A stretch of DNA of 64,000 bases from UBA3064 sp023258775 (GCA_044355655.1 JBIKXS010000002.1:186001-250000), one strand, 5' to 3'. Positions 51,690-61,306 are shown, counted from the first letter of the stretch. A program made the numbers and translations. The notes: generated by a model not told the origin, from the sequence alone.

Positions 51690-53483
51690 ATGCTAGATAT
51701 TCGTAATTTCTCGATCATCGCGCATATCGATCACGGCAAGTCCACACTTGCCGACCGTTTGATTCAGCGCTGCGGCGGCTTAAGCGATCGGGAAATGGAA
51801 GCTCAAGTTCTCGATTCAATGGATCTAGAGAAGGAACGGGGCATCACGATCAAGGCGCAGACTGCGGCCCTTCGCTACCTTGCCAAGGATGGAAAAACCT
51901 ATAGGCTCAATCTGATCGATACACCGGGGCATGTTGATTTTTCCTACGAAGTCAGCCGGTCGCTTTCGGCCTGCGAGGGGGCTCTGCTGGTGGTAGATGC
52001 CACTCAAGGTGTTGAGGCACAAACCGTTGCAAACTGCTACACCGCAATCGAGCTTAATGTTGAAGTTCTTCCAGTGCTCAACAAAATGGATTTACCCTCA
52101 GCCGACCCGGACACGGCGGCAGAGGAAATTGAGGATGTGATTGGTATTGACGCAAGCGATGCGGTGCGTGCAAGCGCGAAAACCGGCGTAGGTATCGATG
52201 AAATTCTGGAAACGGTAGTTGCTAAGATTCCGCCCCCGAGAGGCAGCGAAAGCGATGCGCTACAGGCTTTGATTATTGATTCGTGGTTTGATAACTACGT
52301 GGGTGTGGTCATGCTGGTTCGCGTCGTGAACGGTCGGCTTAAGCCAAGAGATCGGATTCGGCTCATGGCAACCGACACACACTATGTTTGCGAACAAGTT
52401 GGTGTCTTCACGCCAAAGTCTCAAAGTAGAGAGTTTCTTGCGGCTGGCGAAGTGGGATTTGTCATTGCCGGTATCAAGGAGCTCAAGGCTGCAAAGGTCG
52501 GCGACACGCTCACCCACGTGCAGGCGCCCGCTGCAAATGCGCTTCCAGGGTTTAAGGAAATAAAGCCATCGGTTTTTGCAGGCCTTTACCCCGTCGAGGC
52601 TAATCAATACGAAGCCATGCGCGAGGCGCTCGAAAAACTTCAACTCAACGATGCATCCTTGCAGTTCGAACCCGAAGTTTCACAAGCATTGGGTTTTGGT
52701 TTCCGATGCGGGTTTCTGGGTTTATTGCACATGGATATTGTGCAAGAGCGTCTTGAGCGCGAATTCGATATGGATTTAATTACGACAGCGCCCACCGTTG
52801 TCTATGAATTGATCTTGCGAGACGGTACGATGCATCGGGTTGAGAATCCCTCGAAAATGCCAGATCCATCAAAAATTGAAGAGATTCGTGAGCCCATGGT
52901 GGCAGTGAAGATCTTTGTACCGCAGGACTATGTCGGTGCGGTTATTACGCTGTGCACGAATAAGCGAGGTGTACAAACCGATCTCGCCTATCACGGGCGT
53001 CAGGTTCATTTGTCTTATGAACTACCTATGAATGAGATCGTTCTCGATTTCTTCGACAAACTCAAGTCGGTCTCGCGAGGCTATGCCTCGATGGACTACG
53101 ATTTTCTCGAGTACCGCGCAGCCGATGTGATCAAACTCGATGTGCTCGTAAATGGTGACCGGGTTGACGCCTTATCGTTGATGATTCATCGTTCGGTGTC
53201 GCAAAGCCGTGGGCGTGAGCTGGTCTCGAAGATGCGTGAATTGATCCCGCGGCAAATGTATGACGTCGCGATTCAAGCCGCAATTGGGTCCAATATTATT
53301 GCCCGCGAAAACGTGAAAGCGCTTCGCAAGAATGTTTTGGCGAAGTGTTACGGCGGCGACATAACCCGAAAGAAGAAATTGCTTGAAAAGCAAAAGGCTG
53401 GCAAAAAGCGAATGAAGCAGGTCGGATCTGTTGAAATTCCTCAAGAGGCTTTTCTAGCCGTTCTGCAGGTTGACGACCGATGA
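51690..53483 (+). CDS. lepA: Elongation factor 4 (LepA)
   Basis: A 597-residue translational GTPase. G-motifs are IAHIDHGKSTLADR, DTPGHVDFSYEV and NKMDLPSADPD. The C-terminal basic domain with NVLAKCYGGDITRKKKLLEKQK is LepA-specific. ATG at 51690, four bases after the mucD stop, gives the standard N terminus MLDIRNFSIIAHIDHG; the longer frame is inside mucD. The stop overlaps the lepB start. EF4 acts on ribosome assembly or stalled ribosomes. Confidence 0.97.
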   Translation: MLDIRNFSIIAHIDHGKSTLADRLIQRCGGLSDREMEAQVLDSMDLEKERGITIKAQTAALRYLAKDGKTYRLNLIDTPGHVDFSYEVSRSLSACEGALLVVDATQGVEAQTVANCYTAIELNVEVLPVLNKMDLPSADPDTAAEEIEDVIGIDASDAVRASAKTGVGIDEILETVVAKIPPPRGSESDALQALIIDSWFDNYVGVVMLVRVVNGRLKPRDRIRLMATDTHYVCEQVGVFTPKSQSREFLAAGEVGFVIAGIKELKAAKVGDTLTHVQAPAANALPGFKEIKPSVFAGLYPVEANQYEAMREALEKLQLNDASLQFEPEVSQALGFGFRCGFLGLLHMDIVQERLEREFDMDLITTAPTVVYELILRDGTMHRVENPSKMPDPSKIEEIREPMVAVKIFVPQDYVGAVITLCTNKRGVQTDLAYHGRQVHLSYELPMNEIVLDFFDKLKSVSRGYASMDYDFLEYRAADVIKLDVLVNGDRVDALSLMIHRSVSQSRGRELVSKMRELIPRQMYDVAIQAAIGSNIIARENVKALRKNVLAKCYGGDITRKKKLLEKQKAGKKRMKQVGSVEIPQEAFLAVLQVDDR

Positions 53484-54268
53484 ATTTTTCTCTTATTTTG
53501 TTCTTCGTTGTTCTGTTTACAGGTGCAATGTGGGCTCTGAACCGATGGCTTTGGGCGCCCCGTCGCGATCCTGAACAAGCTGATCCCTGGTGGGTCGATT
53601 ACACGGCGGGGCTTTTTCCTGTTTTTTTTGTAATTTTTTTATTGCGCTCTTTTGTAGCAGAGCCTTTCCGTATACCCTCGGGCTCGATGCTTCCCACCTT
53701 GCTGATCGGTGACTTGATTCTGGTCAATAAGTACGAGTACGGGGTTCGATTGCCAGTGATCCACAAGAAAATCATTGACCTTGGACAACCGCAACGCGGC
53801 GATGTGGTGGTATTTCGATACCCGCCTGATCCCAGTCTTGACTACATCAAGCGTCTTGTCGGTGTCCCGGGGGATAAGGTTTTGTGGCGAGCCGGTACGC
53901 TCAGCGTTAATGGGAAAGCGGTTGACCTCAGAGCAGATGGCGAATTTTTTGATGCAGATCGATTGTCATACACCAAGCAGTACCGCGAAAAGCTCAGCGA
54001 TCGCGAACATTTGGTGCTGACGGAACCGGGCAAACCATCTTTCGTCCATCCAATGGACAGCTTCAAGCAAAAAGATCAATGTCGATTTGATGCTGACAGT
54101 GTGGAATGTACCGTTCCCCAAGGACATTTCTTCATGATGGGAGATAATCGCGACAACAGTCTCGACAGTCGTTTTTGGGGCTTTGTGCCTGAGCAAAACA
54201 TTGTCGGACGAGCTTTCTTTATATGGATGAATTTCAGCGATCTCAAGCGCATTGGCCGGTTTTACTAA
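53480..54268 (+). CDS. lepB: Signal peptidase I
   Basis: A 262-residue inner-membrane peptidase that removes signal peptides. Two membrane segments occupy roughly residues 2-22 and 42-60. The catalytic Ser is in EPFRIPSGSMLPTLL and the Lys general base in DYIKRLVGVPGDKV. Box E is GDNRDNSLDSRFWG. It overlaps lepA by four bases and the downstream rnc frame by 46 bases. Confidence 0.96.
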   Translation: MNFSLILFFVVLFTGAMWALNRWLWAPRRDPEQADPWWVDYTAGLFPVFFVIFLLRSFVAEPFRIPSGSMLPTLLIGDLILVNKYEYGVRLPVIHKKIIDLGQPQRGDVVVFRYPPDPSLDYIKRLVGVPGDKVLWRAGTLSVNGKAVDLRADGEFFDADRLSYTKQYREKLSDREHLVLTEPGKPSFVHPMDSFKQKDQCRFDADSVECTVPQGHFFMMGDNRDNSLDSRFWGFVPEQNIVGRAFFIWMNFSDLKRIGRFY

Positions 54269-54948
54269 CGCGGCTTCAGGAGCGCTTGTCGTATCGATTC
54301 ACACACATTCAGTGGCTTGAAGAAGCGCTTACCCATCGCAGCTATGGTCAGCCCCACAATGAACGATTTGAGTTCTTAGGCGACGCGGTTTTGAATCTGC
54401 TGATTGCCCAACAATTATTCGAGCGGTTCCCAAAGCTTGACGAGGGTAGCTTATCTCGTACTCGCGCAAGCCTTGTCCGGGAATCGACGCTGGCCGAACT
54501 TGCGAAGTCATTAGACCTCGGTAATTACGTTCGGCTTGGTGAGGGTGAGCGCAAAAACCAAGCATGGGCTCGCGCATCAATGCTTGCGGATACCTTCGAG
54601 GCCTGCCTTGGTGCAATCTTCCACGACGGTGGCATTGCTTCAGCGAAAGTCTTTGTTGATTCGGTCTTTAAAAATCTCATCGATCAAATCGATCCGCTGA
54701 TATTAGCCAAAGACCACAAAACACAATTACAAGAGCAATTGCAACGGCAAAGGCTCGCGATCCCACGCTACAGCATTGTTGCTCAACACGGTCAGGCTCA
54801 TGCGCAAGAGTTTGAGGTGCGTTGCGAGGTCGAGGCGCTGGACTTGCAGGCAGTTGCCCGTGGCGCGAGTAAGCGCCAGGCAGAGCAGGCTGCTGCAGCG
54901 ATCGTCTTGGAGAGATGGCAAGCACGGCACCAACGGGCTTCACAGTAA
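54223..54948 (+). CDS. rnc: Ribonuclease III
   Basis: A 241-residue double-strand-specific endoribonuclease. The signature NERFEFLGDAVLNLLIAQ and the metal-binding DTFEACLGAIF are both present, and the C-terminal dsRNA-binding domain ends with SKRQAEQAAAAIVLE. The start at 54223 lies within lepB. The next possible initiator in frame is a TTG beside LSYRF, which would cut residues conserved in homologues, so the overlapping start is kept. It matures rRNA and processes structured mRNA. Confidence 0.93.
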   Translation: MDEFQRSQAHWPVLLTRLQERLSYRFTHIQWLEEALTHRSYGQPHNERFEFLGDAVLNLLIAQQLFERFPKLDEGSLSRTRASLVRESTLAELAKSLDLGNYVRLGEGERKNQAWARASMLADTFEACLGAIFHDGGIASAKVFVDSVFKNLIDQIDPLILAKDHKTQLQEQLQRQRLAIPRYSIVAQHGQAHAQEFEVRCEVEALDLQAVARGASKRQAEQAAAAIVLERWQARHQRASQ

Positions 54949-54952
54949 GCCG

Positions 54953-55855
54953 ATGGGCGATAAACAAGGCGAGTTTCGCTGCGGCACGATTGCCATCGTC
55001 GGTCGACCCAATGTCGGTAAATCAAGTCTTCTTAACCGCCTGATCGGTCAAAAGCTTGCTATTACCTCGCATCGTCCTCAAACGACAAGGCATCGGATTT
55101 TGGGCTTGCGTACCGACCATGATGCACAACTCATCTTTCTTGATGCGCCTGGCTGGCAGCGCAAACAGCGCTCGGCCATGAACCGCATGCTCAATCGCAC
55201 AGCCGAACAAGTCATCGAGGAAGCCGACTTAGTGCTATGGGTGATTGACGCTGCACAGGGTTTGGTCGATGAAGATTTGCAAGTGTTATTGCGTTTAGAA
55301 CAACAGTCCAATAAAATTGCAGTACTCAACAAAATAGACCGTATCAAGGTTCAAACAAGACTTTATGCACTTGCGCAAGACTTGGTACAACGTGCCGAGT
55401 TCAGCGCAATCGTTCCGGTATCGGCCGAGCGCGCCACGCAAATCGAGGTCTTGATCGATGCCTGTAAGAAGCATCTGCCTGTAGACTCAGCGCGCTTTGC
55501 TTCGGATGAATTTACCGACCGATCAGAAAGATTTTTAGCAGCAGAAATTATTCGCGAGAAGCTTTTTCGATTGCTCGGTGACGAGCTTCCCTACCAGAGC
55601 ACTGTGCTGATCGAGCAGTTCAGCGATGAAGCATCACTTCGACGCATCGAGGCATCGATTGTTGTGCAAAGAGAGGCTCAGCGCGCGATCGTGCTAGGTC
55701 ATGCCGGCCAGGGCATAAAAAGGATTGGCACTGATGCAAGACGCGATATGGAGCGACTCTTCGGTAGCAAGGTGTTTTTGGGACTGCATGTGAAAGTACG
55801 TGACGATTGGGCCTCTAACGAGCAAGGTCTCGCTGCCTATGGGTACGGACAGTAG
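54953..55855 (+). CDS. era: GTPase Era
   Basis: A 300-residue Era, a GTPase for 16S rRNA maturation and small-subunit assembly. G1 is VGRPNVGKSSLLNRL, and G4 is LNKID. G3 reads FLDAPGW instead of the near-universal DTPG. The C-terminal KH domain contains the motif around AIVLGHAGQGIKRIGTDAR. ATG at 54953 lies four bases after rnc; the longer frame is a shadow of rnc. The last codons are repeated as a 16-base duplication after the stop. Confidence 0.95.
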   Translation: MGDKQGEFRCGTIAIVGRPNVGKSSLLNRLIGQKLAITSHRPQTTRHRILGLRTDHDAQLIFLDAPGWQRKQRSAMNRMLNRTAEQVIEEADLVLWVIDAAQGLVDEDLQVLLRLEQQSNKIAVLNKIDRIKVQTRLYALAQDLVQRAEFSAIVPVSAERATQIEVLIDACKKHLPVDSARFASDEFTDRSERFLAAEIIREKLFRLLGDELPYQSTVLIEQFSDEASLRRIEASIVVQREAQRAIVLGHAGQGIKRIGTDARRDMERLFGSKVFLGLHVKVRDDWASNEQGLAAYGYGQ

Positions 55856-55872
55856 CGGGTACGGACAGTAGC
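55841..55872. repeat. Tandem duplication, 2 x 16 bp, across the era stop codon
   Basis: The sequence gggtacggacagtagc occurs twice without a gap. The first copy encodes the last residues and stop of era. The second is non-coding and ends one base before the recO start codon at 55874. It is a recent-looking exact duplication. Confidence 0.92.
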
Positions 55873-55873
55873 G

Positions 55874-56734
55874 ATGGTCGCTGCGGTCCAACAGCAACGC
55901 CGCCAACGCATCAACGACGAGCCGGGATTTTTATTACACCGGGTTGCTTGGCGAGAAACCTCACTTGTTCTTGATGTTTTTACGAGGCACCACGGGCGAA
56001 TCGCACTTATTGCAAAGGGTGCGAGACGACCTCGTTCCGAATTAAGGCCTGTGCTGCTCGCTTTTCAGCCCCTACGATTGGCTTGGATCGGAAGGGGCGA
56101 ATTGCAAACCCTCACTGCGGCCGAATGGGTCGGTGGGATCGAAGCACCACAAGCGCAAGCCTTAATGTGTGCTTTTTATTTGAACGAACTTCTTATCCGA
56201 CTCCTGCCTCGAGACGATGCTCATCCTCAACTTTATGACGCTTATACGCAGGCACTTATCGAGCTAACAGAGCTAGAAGCAAGCGAACATGAAGACTGCC
56301 TTCGCCGCTTTGAATGGACCTTATTGCGCGAGTCTGGCTACGCACCAGATTTGCAGGTTGATTGCGAGGGTTTCGCCATTGAAGCGCAGGCTCAATATCG
56401 CTGGCTTCCTGAGGTAGGCTTTAAGCGGGTCGAGGCAAGGTTCGCTAGCGAGAGCATGGCATGGATTAATGACAGCAAGCTTTTGCAAGCGGCAGCGGCG
56501 ACGGATGATTTTGATGAGCGCTATACAACACCGGAACGTAGTGACTTCATTGAGGGCGATACCTTGAGGTCACTGGCTCAAGGCGTACTTGAGCACGGCA
56601 TTCATCGCCAGCAGGCTAAGCGCCTGACCAGACGTATTCTTGGTCATTACCTGGAAGGACGAGCGCTATACACACGTAAAATGCTGTTTGAATTGCAGTC
56701 AATGACAAGGTCCCCAGGGAGGCGCGACCTTTAG
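55874..56734 (+). CDS. recO: DNA repair protein RecO
   Basis: A 286-residue RecO, which loads RecA with RecR at single-strand gaps. The N-terminal OB fold has GFLLHRVAWRETSLVLDVFTRHHG and IALIAKGARRPRSELRPVL. The central helical part has YLNELLIRLLPRDDAHPQLYDAY, and the end has LEGRALYTRKML. The family's four-Cys zinc site seen in some lineages is not evident. The order era-recO-pdxJ is conserved. Confidence 0.93.
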   Translation: MVAAVQQQRRQRINDEPGFLLHRVAWRETSLVLDVFTRHHGRIALIAKGARRPRSELRPVLLAFQPLRLAWIGRGELQTLTAAEWVGGIEAPQAQALMCAFYLNELLIRLLPRDDAHPQLYDAYTQALIELTELEASEHEDCLRRFEWTLLRESGYAPDLQVDCEGFAIEAQAQYRWLPEVGFKRVEARFASESMAWINDSKLLQAAAATDDFDERYTTPERSDFIEGDTLRSLAQGVLEHGIHRQQAKRLTRRILGHYLEGRALYTRKMLFELQSMTRSPGRRDL

Positions 56735-56774
56735 TGCCCATGCAATCGGCGAGCAAAAAGGCAAAAGCAAAATC

Positions 56775-57533
56775 ATGGTTGAACTCGGTGTAAACATAGA
56801 TCACGTCGCAACCGTTCGTCAGGCGAGGCGTACTTACGAACCAGATCCTGTCTGGGCTGCCGTGGAAGCTCATTTAGGAGGTGCTGATGGCATCACGGTT
56901 CATTTACGTGAAGACCGTCGTCACATCCAAGATCAGGATGTTCGAAGGTTAGTTGAACTCACCCATATCAAGCTAAATCTTGAGATGGCTGCAACAGATG
57001 AGATGGTTGCCATTGCGTGCAAGATCAAACCGCAAATGGCCATGTTGGTTCCCGAGGGCCGTCACGAAATCACCACAGAAGGTGGTCTTGATGTGCTTGC
57101 GCAGGAAGCGCGCCTGCGCGAGGTCATCACGAGGCTCGGAGAGGCAGGGATTATGTGTAGTGTGTTTATCGACGCGGAAATAGCGCAAGTCGAAGCGGCG
57201 GCAAGAATCGGCGCAAGTGTCTGCGAGATCCATACCGGCCCCTATGCTGCTGCCTTTTTTGACGGTGGTCGCGATGCCCAAAGTCCAGCGGTGCTCGAAG
57301 CTTTGCAAAACATTGCCAAGGCTGGGGAACGTATCCGAAGTTTGGGCATGCGGTTTAACGCGGGGCATGCACTCAATTATGTCAACGTACAGCCGATTGC
57401 AGCACTACCCGGGATTCGCGAGCTGCATATCGGTCATGCAATTGTCTCGCGGGCAATTTTCGTTGGTATGCGGGATGCCGTGCGTGAGATGAAACGTTTA
57501 ATCCGTGAGCGCGCATGCCAACATTCGGCATAG
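56775..57533 (+). CDS. pdxJ: Pyridoxine 5'-phosphate synthase
   Basis: A 252-residue TIM-barrel enzyme forming pyridoxine 5'-phosphate from 1-deoxyxylulose 5-phosphate and aminoacetone phosphate. ELGVNIDHVATVRQARRT is the N-terminal signature, with VHLREDRRHIQD and GHALNYVNVQPIAALPGIRELHIGHAIV following. It overlaps acpS by 19 bases. Confidence 0.97.
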   Translation: MVELGVNIDHVATVRQARRTYEPDPVWAAVEAHLGGADGITVHLREDRRHIQDQDVRRLVELTHIKLNLEMAATDEMVAIACKIKPQMAMLVPEGRHEITTEGGLDVLAQEARLREVITRLGEAGIMCSVFIDAEIAQVEAAARIGASVCEIHTGPYAAAFFDGGRDAQSPAVLEALQNIAKAGERIRSLGMRFNAGHALNYVNVQPIAALPGIRELHIGHAIVSRAIFVGMRDAVREMKRLIRERACQHSA

Positions 57534-57922
57534 GCATCGATCGCGTCTTGATCCATCGTATTGATTCGGCGTATCAGCGTTGGGGAGATCGATTTGCCAG
57601 ACGTATTCTTGGTTCTCAAGAACTTGTTGTGTTTGCGAATCGTTTGCAAAGAAACCAACGGCAGGGCATTCACTATCTTGCAAAACGTTTTGCCGCCAAA
57701 GAAGCGTTTTCAAAAGCAATGGGATTGGGCTTACGCGCTCCCATGCTGATGCCCAGGCTCGAAGTGCTAAACGATAGCAGTGGCAAACCAAACGCCTATC
57801 CGCATGGAGAACTTGCCCGTTGGCTTGAGGCCCGACGCCTCAAAGCCCATGTGTCAATCAGCGATGAGCAAGATGCGGCAATCGCCTTTGTGATCTTAGA
57901 AACGGAAGAGAAATTGCCATGA
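57515..57922 (+). CDS. acpS: Holo-[acyl-carrier-protein] synthase
   Basis: A 135-residue phosphopantetheinyl transferase that activates AcpP. The Mg-binding Asp is in GIGIDRVLIHRI, and the second motif is YLAKRFAAKEAFSKAMGLG. HVSISDEQDAAIAFVI closes the domain. The overlap with pdxJ and the ATGA overlap with nagZ show a tightly packed operon. Confidence 0.94.
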   Translation: MPTFGIGIDRVLIHRIDSAYQRWGDRFARRILGSQELVVFANRLQRNQRQGIHYLAKRFAAKEAFSKAMGLGLRAPMLMPRLEVLNDSSGKPNAYPHGELARWLEARRLKAHVSISDEQDAAIAFVILETEEKLP

Positions 57923-58926
57923 CGTCTGACGCTTTACCGATGCCGGCGAAATCTGTCTCGACAAGCGCTAAAGCCATAGCAATACCTCGCGGTTGTGTCA
58001 TGGTCGATGTGCAATCAACAAAGCTCACAGCCCATGAGCGTCTTAGACTCTCACATCCGCTGGTCGGCGCCGTGATTCTATTTTCAAGAAATTTCAAGAA
58101 CCGAACCCAACTCAAGCGACTGTGTGCTGAGATTCACGAGCTTCGTGATCCACCCCTTCTTATTGCAGTGGATCATGAAGGGGGTCGAGTACAGCGCTTT
58201 CGTGAGGGCTTTACAGCGATTCCACCGATGCGATCGCTCGGAGAAACTTGGGATAAAGACCCCCTGCAAGCCTGTCAAGACGCCGCAGCTATCGGCGAGC
58301 AAATGGCTAGTGAGTTAATCGCTTGCGGGGTAGATTTAAGTTTTACACCAGTCCTAGATTTAGATCACGGACACTCGGAAGTGATCGGTAACAGAGCATT
58401 TCATCATGACCCCAGGGTGGTTTGCATGCTATCCCGGGCGTTGATAGGCGGGCTTCATGCTCAAGGCATGTCCCACTGCGCCAAACACTTTCCAGGACAT
58501 GGTTGGGCAAGTGCTGACTCTCATCTTGCACTACCGATTGACGAGCGATCGCTCGATCAAATCCTCGCAATCGATGTTTTTCCATATCAAAGCCTTGGAT
58601 CGTTATTGCGTTCAGTGATGCCCGCCCATATTGTTTATCCATCGGTCGACGACAAGCCGGCAGGTTTCTCAAAACGCTGGATTAACGAAATTTTGCGCAA
58701 GAAATTGGGCTTTGAAGGTTTTGTTTTCAGCGATGATCTAACCATGGAAGCGGCTCATGTTGCGGGTTCAATCACGGATCGTGCGAGGGCAGCACTTGGT
58801 GCAGGTTGCGATATGGTCTTGGTCTGTAACCGTCCCGATCTAGCCGACGAACTTCTAAGTCACTTAACATGGAAAAGCAGCAAGACCTATCAGCGCCGCC
58901 TGCAAGCTTTGATGCCGCGGCACTAA
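57919..58926 (+). CDS. nagZ: Beta-N-acetylhexosaminidase
   Basis: A 335-residue GH3 enzyme for peptidoglycan recycling; it removes N-acetylglucosamine from anhydro-muropeptides in the cytoplasm. DHEGGRVQRFREGF, CAKHFPGHGWASADSH (loop with the general acid/base His) and VFSDDLTMEAAH (nucleophile Asp) are all seen. No signal peptide. The last 58 bases overlap uvrC. Confidence 0.95.
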   Translation: MTSDALPMPAKSVSTSAKAIAIPRGCVMVDVQSTKLTAHERLRLSHPLVGAVILFSRNFKNRTQLKRLCAEIHELRDPPLLIAVDHEGGRVQRFREGFTAIPPMRSLGETWDKDPLQACQDAAAIGEQMASELIACGVDLSFTPVLDLDHGHSEVIGNRAFHHDPRVVCMLSRALIGGLHAQGMSHCAKHFPGHGWASADSHLALPIDERSLDQILAIDVFPYQSLGSLLRSVMPAHIVYPSVDDKPAGFSKRWINEILRKKLGFEGFVFSDDLTMEAAHVAGSITDRARAALGAGCDMVLVCNRPDLADELLSHLTWKSSKTYQRRLQALMPRH

Positions 58927-60731
58927 TTGCCAGCCTACCGCAGCGTCCGGGCGTGTACCGGATGTTTGATCGGGAGGCTGCGCTACTCTACGTTGGGAAG
59001 GCGGGCAACCTCAAACGCAGGGTGTCGTCGTATTTTCAGCAGCGACAGCTCAGTCCGCGAATTGCCCACATGATGAGTAAGGTTCACGCGGTCGAATTCA
59101 GCATCACCGCCTCGGAGACTGAAGCACTACTACTTGAAAACAATCTCATCAAGCAACTCAAGCCGCGCTACAACATTTTGTTTCGCGACGACAAAACCTA
59201 TCCCTATTTACGTGTTACAGACGATCGCTTTGCACGCATCGCTTATTACCGAGGTTCAACACAGGCCAAGGGACACTTTTTTGGGCCATTCCCAAGCGCG
59301 TGGGCCGTGAAAGAGAGTTTGCAAATACTCCAAAAAGTGTTTCATCTGAGAACCTGTGATGACTCAGTTTTTGCTAACAGAACCCGCCCCTGTCTTGAGC
59401 ATCAAATCGGTCGATGCAGCGCGCCATGTGTGGGCCTGACCGACGAGCTTGAGTACCGGGCTGATGTTCAGCGCGCCTTGCGATTTTTGCGTGGAGACAG
59501 CAAACAAGTGCTCGAAGAACTTGAAGGGCTTATGTTGGAACACAGCGCCAGGATGGCCTTTGAAAAGGCGGCTGTCTACCGTAACCGGATGGCTGCACTT
59601 GCCAAAGTCTTGCAGCAGCAGTCAATGGAATCCGAAGGTGATCATGATGTCGATGTTATTGCCTTTGCTTACCAGGGGGGCCGTGCCTGCCTAGTGCTCG
59701 CGAGTGTACGTGGCGGCAGACATCTTGGAGATCGCAGTTTTCAATTAACCTTGCCGGGACAAAGTGAGACCGATCCTTGGGGTGAAGAGGCTCAGGCAGA
59801 ACTCCTTGAGCGCTTTGTCCTGGGCTATTACGAGTCTGCGCCGCTTCCAGCTGTAATTCTTGCAAGTTTCTCACCAAGCGATAGTCTGAAGGTCTGGTGC
59901 GACTTGCAGGCCGGATTAAGTGTGCAATGGCTCAGAAGCCCTCAAGGGATTCGCAGACAATGGTTGCAGCAAGCGCAAACCAACGCTGACATTAATCTCA
60001 AACAGCATTTATTACAACGTTCTAGTGCACAAGAACGAACTGAAGCCCTAATTGCCATGCTCGCAACCCAGAGTACAAGCAGTTCTGAAGATTTCCGGAT
60101 CGAGTGCTTCGATATCAGCCATAGCGCGGGTGAGGCGACTCAGGCAAGCTGTGTCGTTTACAAGCAGCACGCCATGCAACCAAAACTTTTTCGTCGATAT
60201 AATATTGAAAACATCACGGCAGGTGATGACTATGCGGCTATGGCTCAGGTGCTTGAACGCCGTTACGCGAGCAACCCACAATCCTTGCCAGACCTGGTGC
60301 TTGTCGACGGCGGTAAGGGGCAGGTCTCGGTTGCCGCAAAGCTTTTTGCATCGCAGGGTTTTCCACTTAATCGTATTGTTGGCGTTGCCAAAGGCGATGG
60401 ACGCAAGGTCGGGCTAGAAACTCTTCTTTTTGCAGATGGCAGGCAAGCGCTTGAATTAGCCCCAGATTCAGCTGTGCTGATGCTCGTTGCGCAAATCCGC
60501 GATGAAGCGCATCGGGTAGCTGTCTCAGGCATGCGGGCCAAGCGCGACAAGGCAAGACAACAATCCCGGCTTGACGAGATTGAAGGTATTGGGCCAAGAC
60601 GAAAACAACGCTTGCTCACCAGATTTGGGGGCTTGCGAGGCGTTATGGCAGCTAGCATTGACGAACTTGCACAAGTCGAAGGCGTCTCAAAGCGGCTCGC
60701 TGAATCCCTTTACCAACAATTACGCACATGA
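58869..60731 (+). CDS. uvrC: UvrABC excinuclease subunit C
   Basis: A 620-residue nucleotide-excision repair nuclease. The N-terminal GIY-YIG domain has RPGVYRMF and LLYVGKAGNLKRRV. The UVR motif lies around residues 200-235. The C-terminal RNase H-like nuclease shows RIECFDISHSAGEATQASCVV and LVDGGKGQVS. Two helix-hairpin-helix motifs (EIEGIGPRRKQRLL, QVEGVSKRLAESL) end the protein. ATG at 58869 lies within nagZ; no later start would keep the GIY-YIG domain whole. Confidence 0.95.
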   Translation: MEKQQDLSAPPASFDAAALIASLPQRPGVYRMFDREAALLYVGKAGNLKRRVSSYFQQRQLSPRIAHMMSKVHAVEFSITASETEALLLENNLIKQLKPRYNILFRDDKTYPYLRVTDDRFARIAYYRGSTQAKGHFFGPFPSAWAVKESLQILQKVFHLRTCDDSVFANRTRPCLEHQIGRCSAPCVGLTDELEYRADVQRALRFLRGDSKQVLEELEGLMLEHSARMAFEKAAVYRNRMAALAKVLQQQSMESEGDHDVDVIAFAYQGGRACLVLASVRGGRHLGDRSFQLTLPGQSETDPWGEEAQAELLERFVLGYYESAPLPAVILASFSPSDSLKVWCDLQAGLSVQWLRSPQGIRRQWLQQAQTNADINLKQHLLQRSSAQERTEALIAMLATQSTSSSEDFRIECFDISHSAGEATQASCVVYKQHAMQPKLFRRYNIENITAGDDYAAMAQVLERRYASNPQSLPDLVLVDGGKGQVSVAAKLFASQGFPLNRIVGVAKGDGRKVGLETLLFADGRQALELAPDSAVLMLVAQIRDEAHRVAVSGMRAKRDKARQQSRLDEIEGIGPRRKQRLLTRFGGLRGVMAASIDELAQVEGVSKRLAESLYQQLRT

Positions 60732-61306
60732 TTGCAAAGCTGCCTAATTGGTTAACCTGGGCGAGGGTCGTTGCAATCCCTTTGTTGGTTGTCCTTTATG
60801 TTCTTCCAATTCGTTCTGAACTGCGCGATGGAATGGCAACAGCGCTTTTCATGCTTGCTGCCGCTACTGACTGGCTTGACGGCTGGCTTGCTCGAAAACT
60901 TGCAGTGACAACCGCTTTCGGTGCGTTCTTGGATCCAGTAGCCGATAAGCTGATCGTAGCGGCCGCTCTAGTGATGCTGCTCACACTTGGCAGAGTCGAA
61001 GCCTGGGTAGCCTTTGTGATTATCGGCCGCGAGATTACGATTTCTGCACTCCGGGAATGGATGGCCGAGTTAGGCCAGCGAAAAAGTGTTGCTGTGCATT
61101 GGGTTGGTAAGTTGAAGACCGTCTCACAACTTATATCGATACCGATGCTGCTTTGGGGAAGGCCTTGGCTCGGTGTCGATGTGCTGCAATTGGGGCAGTG
61201 GTTAGTCTTGGTTGCGGCACTTCTTACAATTTGGTCCATGTTCTATTACTTGAATCAAGCTTGGCCATATTTGCGAGGAGCAATGGACCCGGGTAAAGGT
61301 GATTAA
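60728..61306 (+). CDS. pgsA: CDP-diacylglycerol--glycerol-3-phosphate 3-phosphatidyltransferase
   Basis: A 192-residue integral membrane enzyme making phosphatidylglycerol phosphate. The CDP-alcohol phosphotransferase motif is complete: ATDWLDGWLARKL followed by AFGAFLDPVADKL. LPNWLTWARVVAIPLLV begins the protein. It overlaps uvrC by four bases and is the last protein gene before the tRNA cluster. Confidence 0.96.
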   Translation: MIAKLPNWLTWARVVAIPLLVVLYVLPIRSELRDGMATALFMLAAATDWLDGWLARKLAVTTAFGAFLDPVADKLIVAAALVMLLTLGRVEAWVAFVIIGREITISALREWMAELGQRKSVAVHWVGKLKTVSQLISIPMLLWGRPWLGVDVLQLGQWLVLVAALLTIWSMFYYLNQAWPYLRGAMDPGKGD

